Below are positions 6,956 to 14,706 of a stretch of 64,000 nucleotides of DNA, one piece after another. Positions within the stretch are counted from its first letter, which is position 1; every line of letters starts with the position of its first letter. A program made the position numbers and the translations under genes. A model generated the notes under the pieces. It was not told where the DNA came from. It saw only the letters and a list, made by a program, of their open reading frames with translations, and did not search any database. Origin of the DNA: Crenobacter caeni (GTDB lineage Bacteria > Pseudomonadota > Gammaproteobacteria > Burkholderiales > Chromobacteriaceae); NCBI RefSeq assembly GCF_010435965.1, contig NZ_JAAGAA010000004.1, positions 62,001 to 126,000 of the forward strand, written 5' to 3'.

Positions 6956-7290
6956 ATGCCTGAAAGTACACAGCCAGATGGGACTGCCGCGCCACGCTTG
7001 CTCGATGTGTTGCGCGAGACGCTGCGAGTCAGGCATGACAGCCTGCGCACCGGGCAGCAATACGTTAATTGGGTACGGCGCTTTTTGCGCTTTCACCATC
7101 CTCGGCAACCTCGCGAGATGGGCGCTGCAGGGGTCAGTCGCTTTCTCACCCATCTGGTCGTTGAAGGCCAGGTGTCTGCCTTCACGCAAATCAAGCATTG
7201 TCTGCGCTTCTGTTCCGCTAGCGTGATGGGCTAATGCTGAACTTGCCCTGGCTAGATGAGGTTGGGCGCTTACGCTAAACCACCAAAAAC
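6956..7290 (+). pseudogene. intI: Integron integrase remnant (N-terminal, frameshifted)
   Basis: The frame from 6956 reads like the N-terminal SAM-like domain of IntI tyrosine recombinases: RLLDVLRETLRVRHDSLRTG, QQYVNWVRRFLRFHH, then AGVSRFLTHLVVEGQVSA. Near 7185 the frame breaks; one base off, the sequence continues QALSALLFR, a stop, then LNLPWLDEVGRLR, and in a further frame YAKPPKT. All match IntI order. The catalytic domain (R...HxxR...Y) is missing altogether, so recombination cannot be driven from here. The start codon sits 9 bp right of the IS duplication, so the IS split intI from its attI/cassettes. Confidence 0.8.
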
Positions 7291-7428
7291 GCAGTGTTTA
7301 CATGGCGCCTGGCGGCTCGCTCGCCTGAATATGTGTCATGAGGGTATCAGTCGCGATGCGGGGGTTTTCATGGCTGCGTTTCACCTAAGGGCAAGGCCGG
7401 GCTGGTCGGGGGACGTGCGGGGCGCCCG

Positions 7429-7716
7429 TCAATCCTTGCGCAGCAATCGGGCGAGCGCGTACGCGAGCAGCAGCCATAGCGCGGCCCATACCAGCGCGGC
7501 CGCGGCGTAGCCTGCCGGGCCCGGCGACGCCCAGCCGCCCGGCTTGGCGCCGGCGAACAGCGGCACCCCGAGCAGCGAGAGCGCCAGCAGCGGCAGATAG
7601 AGGCTGGCGCCGGCCACGCCGGCCAATGGCTCCAGCGCGGGCCAGTACAGCACGGCGGCGAGCAGCGCTGCGTGGGCGGCAAAGAACAGCAGGAACAGGC
7701 GTAGGGTCGGGGTCAT
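7429..7716 (-). CDS. Small membrane protein, unknown function
   Basis: A 95-residue, strongly hydrophobic protein with three predicted helices (about residues 5-25, 32-53 and 68-90) and a basic RLLRKD end. It marks the return to GC-rich chromosomal DNA after the island. No family is recognised and the ribosome binding site is weak. An overlapping longer frame (7385-7723) is Arg/Pro-rich and is judged a shadow. Confidence 0.5.
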   Translation of the reverse strand: MTPTLRLFLLFFAAHAALLAAVLYWPALEPLAGVAGASLYLPLLALSLLGVPLFAGAKPGGWASPGPAGYAAAALVWAALWLLLAYALARLLRKD

Positions 7717-7775
7717 GGCGCAACTTGCTAGGGCGGGCCGGTCCAGTCTACCCCGGCGCAGGGGCGCCTGCCCTC

Positions 7776-7967
7776 ATGGCATCGCCCGTCCATTTGAAGG
7801 GCGAGGGTGTCCGCCGGGTCAACCTCGGCACGCAGACCGCCGACGGCTTCTACCTGCAGCGTGGGTTCCGGGTGATCCACACCCTGGTGCCTGGCTTGCG
7901 CTGGCGGCGCGCGGCTAACGGGCGCACCGTCTGGCACGACCTGGTCATCATGCGCAAGGACCTCTGA
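7776..7967 (+). pseudogene. C-terminal remnant of a GNAT acetyltransferase
   Basis: The 63 codons from 7776 read VHLKGEGVRRVNLGTQTADG, FYLQRGFRVIH, and end HDLVIMRKDL, the closing strand pattern of GNAT N-acetyltransferases (L-x-T, F-Y-x-x-x-G-F). The acetyl-CoA-binding R-x-x-G-x-G/A motif and N-terminal half are absent, and no ribosome binding site is visible, so this is likely a decayed gene. Confidence 0.5.
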
Positions 7968-8041
7968 GCCGCCTGCCGCGCGCTTGCCTGCTTCGCGTCC
8001 GCCGGCCATACCGAAGAGGTTTGGACGGGCGGGAGACGAAG

Positions 8042-9058
8042 ATGGGCAGGAAACTGGCGCTGTTTTTTGACGGAACCTGGAACAAGCCGGGCAAGGACGC
8101 GCGCACCGAGGCGGTGGAAACCTCGGTGCGGCGGCTGTATGAAGCGACGCCGAACACGCCGGCGCAGACCACCTGGTACGACTCGGGCGTCGGCACCGGC
8201 CGGCTGCTAGACAAGCTGCTGGGCGGCGCGTTCGGCGTCGGGCTGGACGGCAATATCTGCGAGGGCTACCGCCAGTTGTGCGCGAGCTGGCGTGAAGATG
8301 ACGAGCTGTTCCTGTTCGGCTTCTCGCGCGGCGCGTATACCGCCAGGTCGCTCGCCGGCATGCTCAATAAGTGCGGGCTGCTCATGGCGCCCGACCACGC
8401 GCTGATCGACAAGGCGTACGCCTTCTACCGCGACACCACGATGAAGCCCGCAGGCCCCGAAGCGCGGGCGTTCCGTGCCGCGCATTCGCGCGAGATCCGC
8501 ATCCGCTGCATCGCGGTGTGGGACACCGTCGGCGCGCTCGGCATTCCGCTGGACGTGATGGACACCTTCAACCTCAAACGGCACGCCTTCCACGACACCG
8601 AGCTGTCGTCCATCGTCGAGCATGCCTACCACGCATGCGCGATCGACGAGGCGCGCGACATCTACGACGTCGCGTTGTGGACGCATAAGCCGCGCGCGGG
8701 CCAGGTGGTCGAGCAGCGCTGGTTTCCCGGCGCGCACGCCGACGTCGGCGGCGGCTACCGCGAGCGGGACTTGAGCTACGGGCCGCTGCGCTGGCTCGCG
8801 GGCAAGGTGCAGGCGCTGGGGCTCGCGTTTGACGCGAGCCTGCAACTGGGCGTGCCGCCGCAGGACGCGGTGGACGGGCAGTTGCACAACGAACTGGATA
8901 ACCCGCTGTTCGACCTGGTGTGCCGCATGCAACCCAGACGGCTGGGCCTCGGCCAGTTCGGCGTCGACAGCAACCAGAGCCTGTCCGACGAGGCGCTGGC
9001 GCGCTACCGGCAGCGCGCCGACTACCGGCCGTGCAACTGGCCGGTGGGCACTGGCTGA
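8042..9058 (+). CDS. DUF2235 / Tle1-like phospholipase family protein
   Basis: A 338-residue alpha/beta hydrolase of the DUF2235 type used by type VI secretion lipase effectors of the Tle1 family. It opens KLALFFDGTWN, has the nucleophile motif GFSRGAYTAR (G-x-S-x-G, about residue 98) and WFPGAHADVGGGY near residue 240, which holds the conserved Asp and His region. A GGGAG site precedes the ATG at 8042; the ATG at 8021 is less likely. No VgrG, adaptor or obvious immunity gene is adjacent and no signal peptide is seen, so whether it is an orphan secreted effector or a cytosolic lipase remains open. Confidence 0.8.
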   Translation: MGRKLALFFDGTWNKPGKDARTEAVETSVRRLYEATPNTPAQTTWYDSGVGTGRLLDKLLGGAFGVGLDGNICEGYRQLCASWREDDELFLFGFSRGAYTARSLAGMLNKCGLLMAPDHALIDKAYAFYRDTTMKPAGPEARAFRAAHSREIRIRCIAVWDTVGALGIPLDVMDTFNLKRHAFHDTELSSIVEHAYHACAIDEARDIYDVALWTHKPRAGQVVEQRWFPGAHADVGGGYRERDLSYGPLRWLAGKVQALGLAFDASLQLGVPPQDAVDGQLHNELDNPLFDLVCRMQPRRLGLGQFGVDSNQSLSDEALARYRQRADYRPCNWPVGTG

Positions 9059-9149
9059 GGGCGAGCGTCTTCTTTGTCTGCTTGCCGGCCATGAGTATGC
9101 ACATGGGGTAAAATGCCGTTGTTTAGAATGGCTATTGGCAGAGTGGACG

Positions 9150-10202
9150 ATGATCCTGAAGGAAAAGGTGGCTATTGCCGCCGAAGACTGGAAGCAGAAG
9201 GCGGGTGACGAGGCGGAGCGGGAAATGGCGTTTTACCTGCGCCGTTATTTCGCGGACGACCCGCACGTATTGGTATTGCACGATGTCCGGCTCGAACTCG
9301 ACGGCGACGCCGCGCAGATGGACCATGTGCTGATCCACAAGGCCGGGCTGACGGTTGTCGAGAGCAAGAGCGTCGCCGGCAAGGTACAGATGCAGGCCGA
9401 CTGCCAGTGGCTGCGCTGGTATCAGGACCGCTCGAGCGGGATGGCGTCCCCGCTGGTGCAGGCGAGCCTGCAGTGTGAATTCCTGCGCAAATACCTGCGC
9501 AAGTTTGCACGCCAGCCCGAGGTGATCGACGCGTTGGCCATCGACTATCTGGTCGCGATTTCCAGTCGTGGCGTATTCCTACCGCCCAAGGGGCAGACGG
9601 TGGGTGCCGTGTGCAAGGCCGAACTGGTCGGCGAGCGTGTGCGCGCGCAGCTCTCGGCCAGCCCAGAGCTTTTCCCTGCGCCGTTCCGCCAGGTATTGGG
9701 CGACTATATGTGCAGGATGCACACGCCGCGGCAGCCCCAGCCCTCGTCATCGCCGGTCAGCCCTGTTGAGGCTGAGTCCAGGCCCGCTGCGCCCGAACCC
9801 GCGCGTGGTGATTTTGCCGTCGCACTCTCCGCGCCAACGGCCCAGTCCAAGGCACCGCAAGCTGCCGCGCCGCTGCGCCACCTCGAATATGTCGGCGACC
9901 GGCTGGCACCCATGGGGCTGCTCGGTTCGGTGCTGGGGGCAAAGGCTTACCGCAAGGTGTACGCGACCCTGTGCCGCAAGTGCGCGTCGCAACAGCTCGA
10001 ATTTCGCCACGGCAAATACGGCTACTACCTGCGTTGCCTCGACTGCGGCGAGAATACCGCGCTCAAGCTCGATTGCAGGCAGTGCGGCCGCCAGACCAAG
10101 CTGCGCAAGGACGACCAGTTCTTGTTTGTCGAGTGCGCGGCTTGCAAGCTCTCGGAAGTGGTCCACCGCAACGATCGACCGCTGCCGCAACTGGTGGACT
10201 GA
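9150..10202 (+). CDS. NERD domain protein with C-terminal zinc ribbons
   Basis: A 350-residue protein. The N-terminal half (about residues 10-190) has the nuclease-related NERD fold signature: GDEAEREMAFYLRRYF, then MDHVLIHKAGLTVVESKS with the Asp and Glu-x-Lys typical of the PD-(D/E)xK-like core. A Pro/Ala-rich linker follows. The C-terminus carries Cys pairs (CRKC, CLDC, CRQC, CAAC), consistent with zinc ribbons of the type seen in type I topoisomerase tails. Function is probably DNA processing. The first in-frame ATG after the lipase gene is used; its ribosome binding site is weak. Not obviously co-transcribed with the lipase (91-bp gap). Confidence 0.8.
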   Translation: MILKEKVAIAAEDWKQKAGDEAEREMAFYLRRYFADDPHVLVLHDVRLELDGDAAQMDHVLIHKAGLTVVESKSVAGKVQMQADCQWLRWYQDRSSGMASPLVQASLQCEFLRKYLRKFARQPEVIDALAIDYLVAISSRGVFLPPKGQTVGAVCKAELVGERVRAQLSASPELFPAPFRQVLGDYMCRMHTPRQPQPSSSPVSPVEAESRPAAPEPARGDFAVALSAPTAQSKAPQAAAPLRHLEYVGDRLAPMGLLGSVLGAKAYRKVYATLCRKCASQQLEFRHGKYGYYLRCLDCGENTALKLDCRQCGRQTKLRKDDQFLFVECAACKLSEVVHRNDRPLPQLVD

Positions 10203-10383
10203 ACCCCGGCTCTTAAGGGCGGGCGCCGGCGCTGGGCAGCTCGCGATTCTCCAATCTGCTTGACTAAAAATTGGGCAGCACGCGCAAGGCAGGCTGGGCA
10301 AGGGTTGCAGGGGTGGCCGGTGCCGTGGCGGCCGGGTTTTCAACAGAAACTGTGTATATCAGCCAGGACTGGATTTTGACGGG

Positions 10384-10409
10384 CACGGCCCCGCGTGGGC
10401 GGGGCCGTG
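10384..10409 (-). terminator. Hairpin after the HDAC-family gene
   Basis: A perfect 11-bp stem CACGGCCCCGC / GCGGGGCCGTG with a 4-nt loop lies directly at the 3' end of the leftward HDAC-family gene. There is no strong T-run. Confidence 0.5.
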
Positions 10410-10411
10410 GT

Positions 10412-11530
10412 TCAAGCCGGCGTGCCGTGCGGGTACAGGCAGGCGGCCTGCGCGGCGGCGGCGCGCTCGACGGCGGCCGCTTCGTGCGCGGCAAGCGGAC
10501 GGTCGTCGATATGGTGCGGGTCGTCGAAGTCCATCGTCTGTCCGGTGATGCCCTCGACCACGCCCAGCGTCGCGATCGGCAGGTAGGGCAGGCTGTAGCC
10601 GCCTTCCTGCAGGCAGACGAGGCGCCCCTGGCACAGCGTGCCGGCGACTTGGGCGAGGGTGGCGGCGAGCCGGCGGTAGCCCGTCCGCGTCAGCCGCATC
10701 CGTCCCAGCGGGTCGTAGGCGTTGGCGTCCTGCCCGGCCGAGACGATGATCAGCTCGGGCGCGAAGCGCTCGAGCGCCGGGACCACCACCTGCTCGAACG
10801 CGCGCGCGTACGCGGCGTAGCCGCTGCCAGCGGGCAAGGGCACGTTGACGTTGCGGCCCAGTCCTTCGCCGCTGCCGCATTCCTGTTCGCTGCCGCCCTC
10901 CAGCGGGTAGTTGCCTTCCTCGTGCAGCGAGACGAACAGCACGCTCGGGTCGCTGTAAAACACGTCTTGGGTGCCGTTGCCGTGGTGGACGTCCCAGTCG
11001 ACGATCGCGACCCGGGCAAGCCCGTGTACCGCCTGCGCGTGGCGCGCGGCGACGGCCGCGTTGTTGTAGTAGCAGTAGCCCATCGCGTAGTCGGGGCCTG
11101 CGTGGTGGCCGGACGGTCGGATCAGCGCGTACACGTTGCGCACGCGCCCCTCGAGCGCCGCGTCGACGGCCGCGCACGCGGCGCCGGCGGCGGCGCGCGC
11201 CACCTGCTCGGTCGCGCGGTTGCCGCGTGCGTCCTCGCCCAGCTTGACGCCGTCTTCCTCGGCTGCCGCGCAGCGGGCCGCCAGGGTCTGCAGGTAGGCC
11301 GGCGCATGCACGCGCAGCAGCGCCGCGTCGGTGGCCGGCGTGTACGCGATGGGGCGCAGGCGCGCGCTCATGCCGGTCGCGTCGAGCAGCGCCTTGCTGT
11401 AGGTCAGCCTAAGCGGGGTGTCGAATTCCTCGCCGGCGTCGGCCACGCCCGCGCTGCCACGGTAGGTCTGCCTGCCCGCGTTGTGCTTAAGGAAAAACTC
11501 GTCGTAGATCAGTCCGGTCTGTGTCTGCAT
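10412..11530 (-). CDS. Class II histone deacetylase family / acetylpolyamine amidohydrolase
   Basis: A 372-residue member of the HDAC/AcuC/AphA superfamily. The zinc and charge-relay motifs are intact: RPSGHHAG (about residue 138), then DWDVHHGNGTQ with the metal-binding Asp and His (about 175), and the second Asp in SAGQDAN (about 262). Bacterial class II members commonly deacetylate N-acetylated polyamines. A PotF-like polyamine-binding protein gene lies 15 bp upstream in the same direction, supporting uptake and deacetylation of acetylpolyamines; the substrate is inferred from that context. Confidence 0.88.
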   Translation of the reverse strand: MQTQTGLIYDEFFLKHNAGRQTYRGSAGVADAGEEFDTPLRLTYSKALLDATGMSARLRPIAYTPATDAALLRVHAPAYLQTLAARCAAAEEDGVKLGEDARGNRATEQVARAAAGAACAAVDAALEGRVRNVYALIRPSGHHAGPDYAMGYCYYNNAAVAARHAQAVHGLARVAIVDWDVHHGNGTQDVFYSDPSVLFVSLHEEGNYPLEGGSEQECGSGEGLGRNVNVPLPAGSGYAAYARAFEQVVVPALERFAPELIIVSAGQDANAYDPLGRMRLTRTGYRRLAATLAQVAGTLCQGRLVCLQEGGYSLPYLPIATLGVVEGITGQTMDFDDPHHIDDRPLAAHEAAAVERAAAAQAACLYPHGTPA

Positions 11531-11545
11531 GAGGTCTCTGCTCCC

Positions 11546-12634
11546 TTATTTGCCGGTCTTGAAGCGCTGCCACAGCCGGGTCTGCAGGCGCAGCGTGGCC
11601 GGGTCGAACGGTTTTTGCACCCAGAAGGTCTGCATCCGTTTGGCGTCCGGGAAGATCATCGGGTCGCCGGTCAAATCCTTGCTCATCAGCTTGACGGCCT
11701 GCGCGTTGGGGCTCGGGTACATCACCGCGTTGCTGATGTTCGCGACGACGTCCGGGCGCAGGATGTAGTTGATGAACTTGTGCGCGTTCTCGACGTTCTT
11801 CGCGTCCTTGGGGATGGCCATGCTGTCGAACCACAAGGGCGCGCCCGCCTCGGGCAGGGTGTAGGCGATGTTGTGGCCGGTCTTGTTTTCGCGTGCGCGC
11901 AGCTTGGCGACCAGCACCGCGCCCGAGTAGCCGGTCGACACGCAGACTTCGCCGTTGGAGAGCTCGTTCATCACCGGCGTCGCGATCATGCGGCGGATGT
12001 ACGGGCGCACCTTCTTCAGCACGGCCGCCGCGTCTTCGTAGTCCTTGGGGTTGGTCGAGTTCGGGTCGCGGCCCAGATAGCGCAGCGCCATCGGGAACAT
12101 CACGCTGCCGGCGTCGTTGTAGGCGACGCCGCATTTTTGCAGCTTGGCGACGACCTCGGGCTTGAACAGCAGGTCATAAGTGTTGGCGGGCAACTGGCCG
12201 CCGAGCGCCTTCTTTACCTTGTCGACGTTGTAGCCGATCGCCGTGGTGCCCCACATATACGGCACGCTGTACTGCATGTCGGGGTCGACCGCGTCGACTT
12301 TGGGGCGGAAGGCCGGGTCGAGGTTCTTCAGGTTGGGCAGCTTCTGCTTGTCGATCTTCCGGTAAACGCCGCTCTCGATCTGGCGGGCGAGGAAGTCGTT
12401 GGACGGGAAGACCAGGTCGTAGCCGCTGTTGCCGGCCAACATCTTGGTCTGCAGCACCTCGTTGCTGTCGTAGACGTCGAGCCTGACCTTCACGCCGGAC
12501 TCCTTCTCGAAGTTGGCGATGGTGTCCGGCGCGAAATACTCGCCCCAGTTGTAGATGTTGAGCTGGCCGGCGGCGTGGGGCGACAGCGGCAGGCAGGTGG
12601 TGAGGCAGACGGCGACGGTAGTGCGGAGTCCCAT
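11546..12634 (-). CDS. PotF/PotD-like periplasmic polyamine-binding protein
   Basis: A 362-residue extracellular solute-binding protein with a Sec signal peptide (about residues 1-22, ending PHAAG) followed by QLNIYNWGEYFAPDTIANFE, the hallmark opening of spermidine/putrescine-binding proteins. The W-G-E-Y strand and later MWGTTAIGYN region match PotD/PotF. No ABC permease or ATPase genes are adjacent, so it must pair with a transporter elsewhere. It probably shares a transcript with the downstream HDAC-family gene. Confidence 0.9.
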   Translation of the reverse strand: MGLRTTVAVCLTTCLPLSPHAAGQLNIYNWGEYFAPDTIANFEKESGVKVRLDVYDSNEVLQTKMLAGNSGYDLVFPSNDFLARQIESGVYRKIDKQKLPNLKNLDPAFRPKVDAVDPDMQYSVPYMWGTTAIGYNVDKVKKALGGQLPANTYDLLFKPEVVAKLQKCGVAYNDAGSVMFPMALRYLGRDPNSTNPKDYEDAAAVLKKVRPYIRRMIATPVMNELSNGEVCVSTGYSGAVLVAKLRARENKTGHNIAYTLPEAGAPLWFDSMAIPKDAKNVENAHKFINYILRPDVVANISNAVMYPSPNAQAVKLMSKDLTGDPMIFPDAKRMQTFWVQKPFDPATLRLQTRLWQRFKTGK

Positions 12635-12743
12635 GGCGGCGCATCCTTTGCGGTCAAGAGTTCGGGGGCATTCCCTTGACTATGGATGCAATCTTTATGC
12701 CATACAAATTTATTGTCGCAGGCCGCGCCGGGCGGGAGTGGGG

Positions 12744-13445
12744 CTAGGCGGCCGGTTTGCGCGCGCGTCTGGCCGGCGCCCGGGTCGACTGCGCGCGGTA
12801 CCACGCCTCGAGCGCCTCCTGCGCGTTGAGGATGTGCTGGCGCAAGAAGGCGGCCGCGCTGATGCTGTCCTTTTGCCGGCACAGTTCGAGCAGGTGGCCG
12901 TGCTCGTGGTGGGCGCGGTCGCTGAAGCCGGTCAGCAGGATCTGCATGCGGGTGTAGCGGTCGGTACGGTTGTGCAGCTGTTCGATGAGCGCCAGCATTT
13001 GCGGGCGCTCGGCCGCCCGGTAGAGCGCGAGGTGGAAGCGCGCGTTGAGGATGCCCCATTCGGCGATGTCCTCGTCGCGCAGCGCGGTCTCGAAGCGTGC
13101 GAGCAGCGCTTCGGCCTCGGCGAGGTCGGCGCTGGTCTGGCGCGGGATGGCGGCCATCAGCACGTCGCACTCGAGCAGCACGCGCACGTGCAGCAGTTCG
13201 ACGACTTCCGGCAGCGACAGCTGCGACACGACCGCGCCCTTGTTCTCGACGATGGTCACCAACCCCTCGGCCTCGAGCTGGCGCAGCGCTTCGCGGATCG
13301 GTACCCGGCTCATGCCCAGTTCGCGCGACAGCGCCTCCTGCCGCAACTGGCCCCCGTCGGACCATTCGCCGGCGAGGATGCGCTGGCGGAGGGTGTCGGT
13401 GGCGATCGCGGTCAGGCTCTGCGGGGCGGGGGTGGTCTGCGTCAT
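12744..13445 (-). CDS. GntR family regulator, FCD subfamily
   Basis: A 233-residue regulator: N-terminal winged helix-turn-helix (about residues 10-75, LSRELGMSRVPIREALRQLE) and an all-helical FCD ligand-binding domain (about 85-215, with DVLMA and metal-site histidines such as H112 and H/R pairs). FCD regulators respond to organic or amino acids. Lying between a polyamine unit and a hydroxyproline catabolism cluster and co-oriented with the deaminase gene, it most likely regulates the latter (inference). Confidence 0.88.
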   Translation of the reverse strand: MTQTTPAPQSLTAIATDTLRQRILAGEWSDGGQLRQEALSRELGMSRVPIREALRQLEAEGLVTIVENKGAVVSQLSLPEVVELLHVRVLLECDVLMAAIPRQTSADLAEAEALLARFETALRDEDIAEWGILNARFHLALYRAAERPQMLALIEQLHNRTDRYTRMQILLTGFSDRAHHEHGHLLELCRQKDSISAAAFLRQHILNAQEALEAWYRAQSTRAPARRARKPAA

Positions 13446-13510
13446 GCGGTTTTCCTTGCCGGGGGCGGTGTCACCTTACCACAGCCGCCCCCGGCCATTC
13501 AGCCCTGCGC

Positions 13511-14413
13511 TCAGTGCGCGGGCAGCGCAGGGCGGCAGGCCAGGCGCTCATCGATCACGGCGAGCACCCGTTCGCGCTCGGCGCCGGCCAAGGGCAGGCG
13601 CGGCGCGCGCACATGTTCGGTGCCGGCGCCGACCCTCGCCTCGCACAGCTTGAGGTTCTGCACGAGCTTCATCGACACGTCCAGGTGCAGCAGCGGGGCG
13701 AACCAGCGGTACAGCGTGCGCGCCTCGAGCCAGCGGCCCGCGCGGGCGAGCCGGTAGATGGCGACGGTCTCCTCGGGGAAGGCGACCACCAGCCCGGCCA
13801 CCCAGCCGTCGGCGCCCATCAGCAGGCTTTCCAGCGCGAGGTCGTCGACGCCGCAGAAGATCGCGTAGCGGTCGCCGACCGCGTTGATCACGTCGGTCAG
13901 CGTGCGGATGTCGCCGCTGGACTCCTTGATCGCGACAAACTTCGGCTCGGCGGCCAGCGCCCGGTACATGTCGGGGGTGATGTTCACGCCGTACGCGACC
14001 GGGTTGTTGTAGATCATCACCGGCAGCGGGCTCACGCCGGCGACGCGCCGGTAGTGGTTGAGCGTCTCGCGCTCGTCCGACACGTAGCGCATCGCCGGCA
14101 GCAGCATGATGCCGTCGGCGCCCTGCGCGTGGGCGGCGGCGGCGAGCGCGCAGGCGGCGCGGGTGCTGTCCTCGGCGACGGTCAGCAGTACCGGCTTGTC
14201 GCCGGCGACCGCCTTGGCCGCCTGCAGGATCGCCAGCTTCTCGTCGGCGGTGAGCGTCGACGCCTCGCCCAGCGAGCCGCACACGATAATGCCGTCGGCG
14301 CCGCAATCGAGCTGCCAGCGAATATGGCGGGCGGTCGCGGCCAGGTCCAGCGATTCGTCGGCGTTGAACTTGGTGGTGACGGCGGGAAAGACGCCGCTCC
14401 AGCGTTGGGTCAT
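13511..14413 (-). CDS. DapA-family lyase, probable pyrroline-4-hydroxy-2-carboxylate deaminase
   Basis: A 300-residue class I aldolase of the dihydrodipicolinate synthase superfamily. Motifs seen: GSLGEASTLTADEK near residue 45, YNNPVAYGVNI around the conserved Tyr (about 135), and the Schiff-base lysine in FVAIKESSGD (about 165). True DapA is less likely because the gene sits in a cluster with a proline-racemase-type epimerase and an FAD amino acid dehydrogenase, the set used to degrade hydroxyproline, where a DapA homologue deaminates the cyclic imine to 2-oxoglutarate semialdehyde. The start at 14413 has AAGGAG upstream. Confidence 0.8.
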   Translation of the reverse strand: MTQRWSGVFPAVTTKFNADESLDLAATARHIRWQLDCGADGIIVCGSLGEASTLTADEKLAILQAAKAVAGDKPVLLTVAEDSTRAACALAAAAHAQGADGIMLLPAMRYVSDERETLNHYRRVAGVSPLPVMIYNNPVAYGVNITPDMYRALAAEPKFVAIKESSGDIRTLTDVINAVGDRYAIFCGVDDLALESLLMGADGWVAGLVVAFPEETVAIYRLARAGRWLEARTLYRWFAPLLHLDVSMKLVQNLKLCEARVGAGTEHVRAPRLPLAGAERERVLAVIDERLACRPALPAH

Positions 14414-14706
14414 GGCAGTGCTCCTTGCGTGGGGAATGCAGCTCTTTTCCATGCTGGTATTTCTGGATACAGAATTCAACGGCTTTGCATGCAAAATCAG
14501 CTTTGAAAGGGCTGTGATGGCGGCCTTGACCTGACCGTGCTTTATTGCAACACCTGCTGAAACGATTGTTCTAAAAGGATTCTGTGCAAATTTTCAGTTT
14601 GCGCCGGCGCTTTGTTACTGTTGTATTTCGGTAAATTTAAGCCGTTAAATTGTATTCAAAAATGCGTGATCCTAGAGTGAGACGACACACACGAGGAGCT
14701 CACCCG
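14414..14706. promoter_or_regulatory. Divergent control region of the hydroxyproline cluster
   Basis: These 293 bp separate the leftward deaminase gene and the rightward epimerase gene and are more AT-rich than the flanks. TGTAT-centred sites are seen on the minus strand near 14470 (CTGTATCCAG) and on the plus strand near 14648 (TTGTATTCAA); a similar TTGTATGGCA lies before the PotF-like gene near 12700. They are candidate binding half-sites for the GntR protein. Confidence 0.35.

Larger units (their letters stand above)
3501..7290. mobile_element. Relic integron: degenerate intI, two cassette-like units, IS5 insertion
   Basis: Evidence seen: a degenerate integron integrase (6956-7290) transcribed rightwards; genes to its left all transcribed leftwards, the orientation of cassettes relative to intI; the core-site heptamer GTTRRRY/RYYYAAC at the expected gene borders (GCCTAAC at 5801-5807 and 4200-4206, GTTAGGC at 3501-3507); and an attC-like palindromic site at 4200-4280. 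The cassette genes are clearly lower in GC and use different codons from the flanking chromosome. The left end is not defined: I find no clean R' site left of 3501. An IS5-family element interrupts the segment between intI and the first cassette. Confidence 0.65.

Noticed and set aside
10271-12679. An 802-codon open frame on the plus strand
   Set aside because: It is the antisense of the HDAC-family and PotF-like genes, a usual artefact of GC-rich DNA; composition is not protein-like.
13511-14413. True dihydrodipicolinate synthase (dapA)
   Set aside because: Fold is shared, but the cluster with epimerase and FAD dehydrogenase points to hydroxyproline breakdown.
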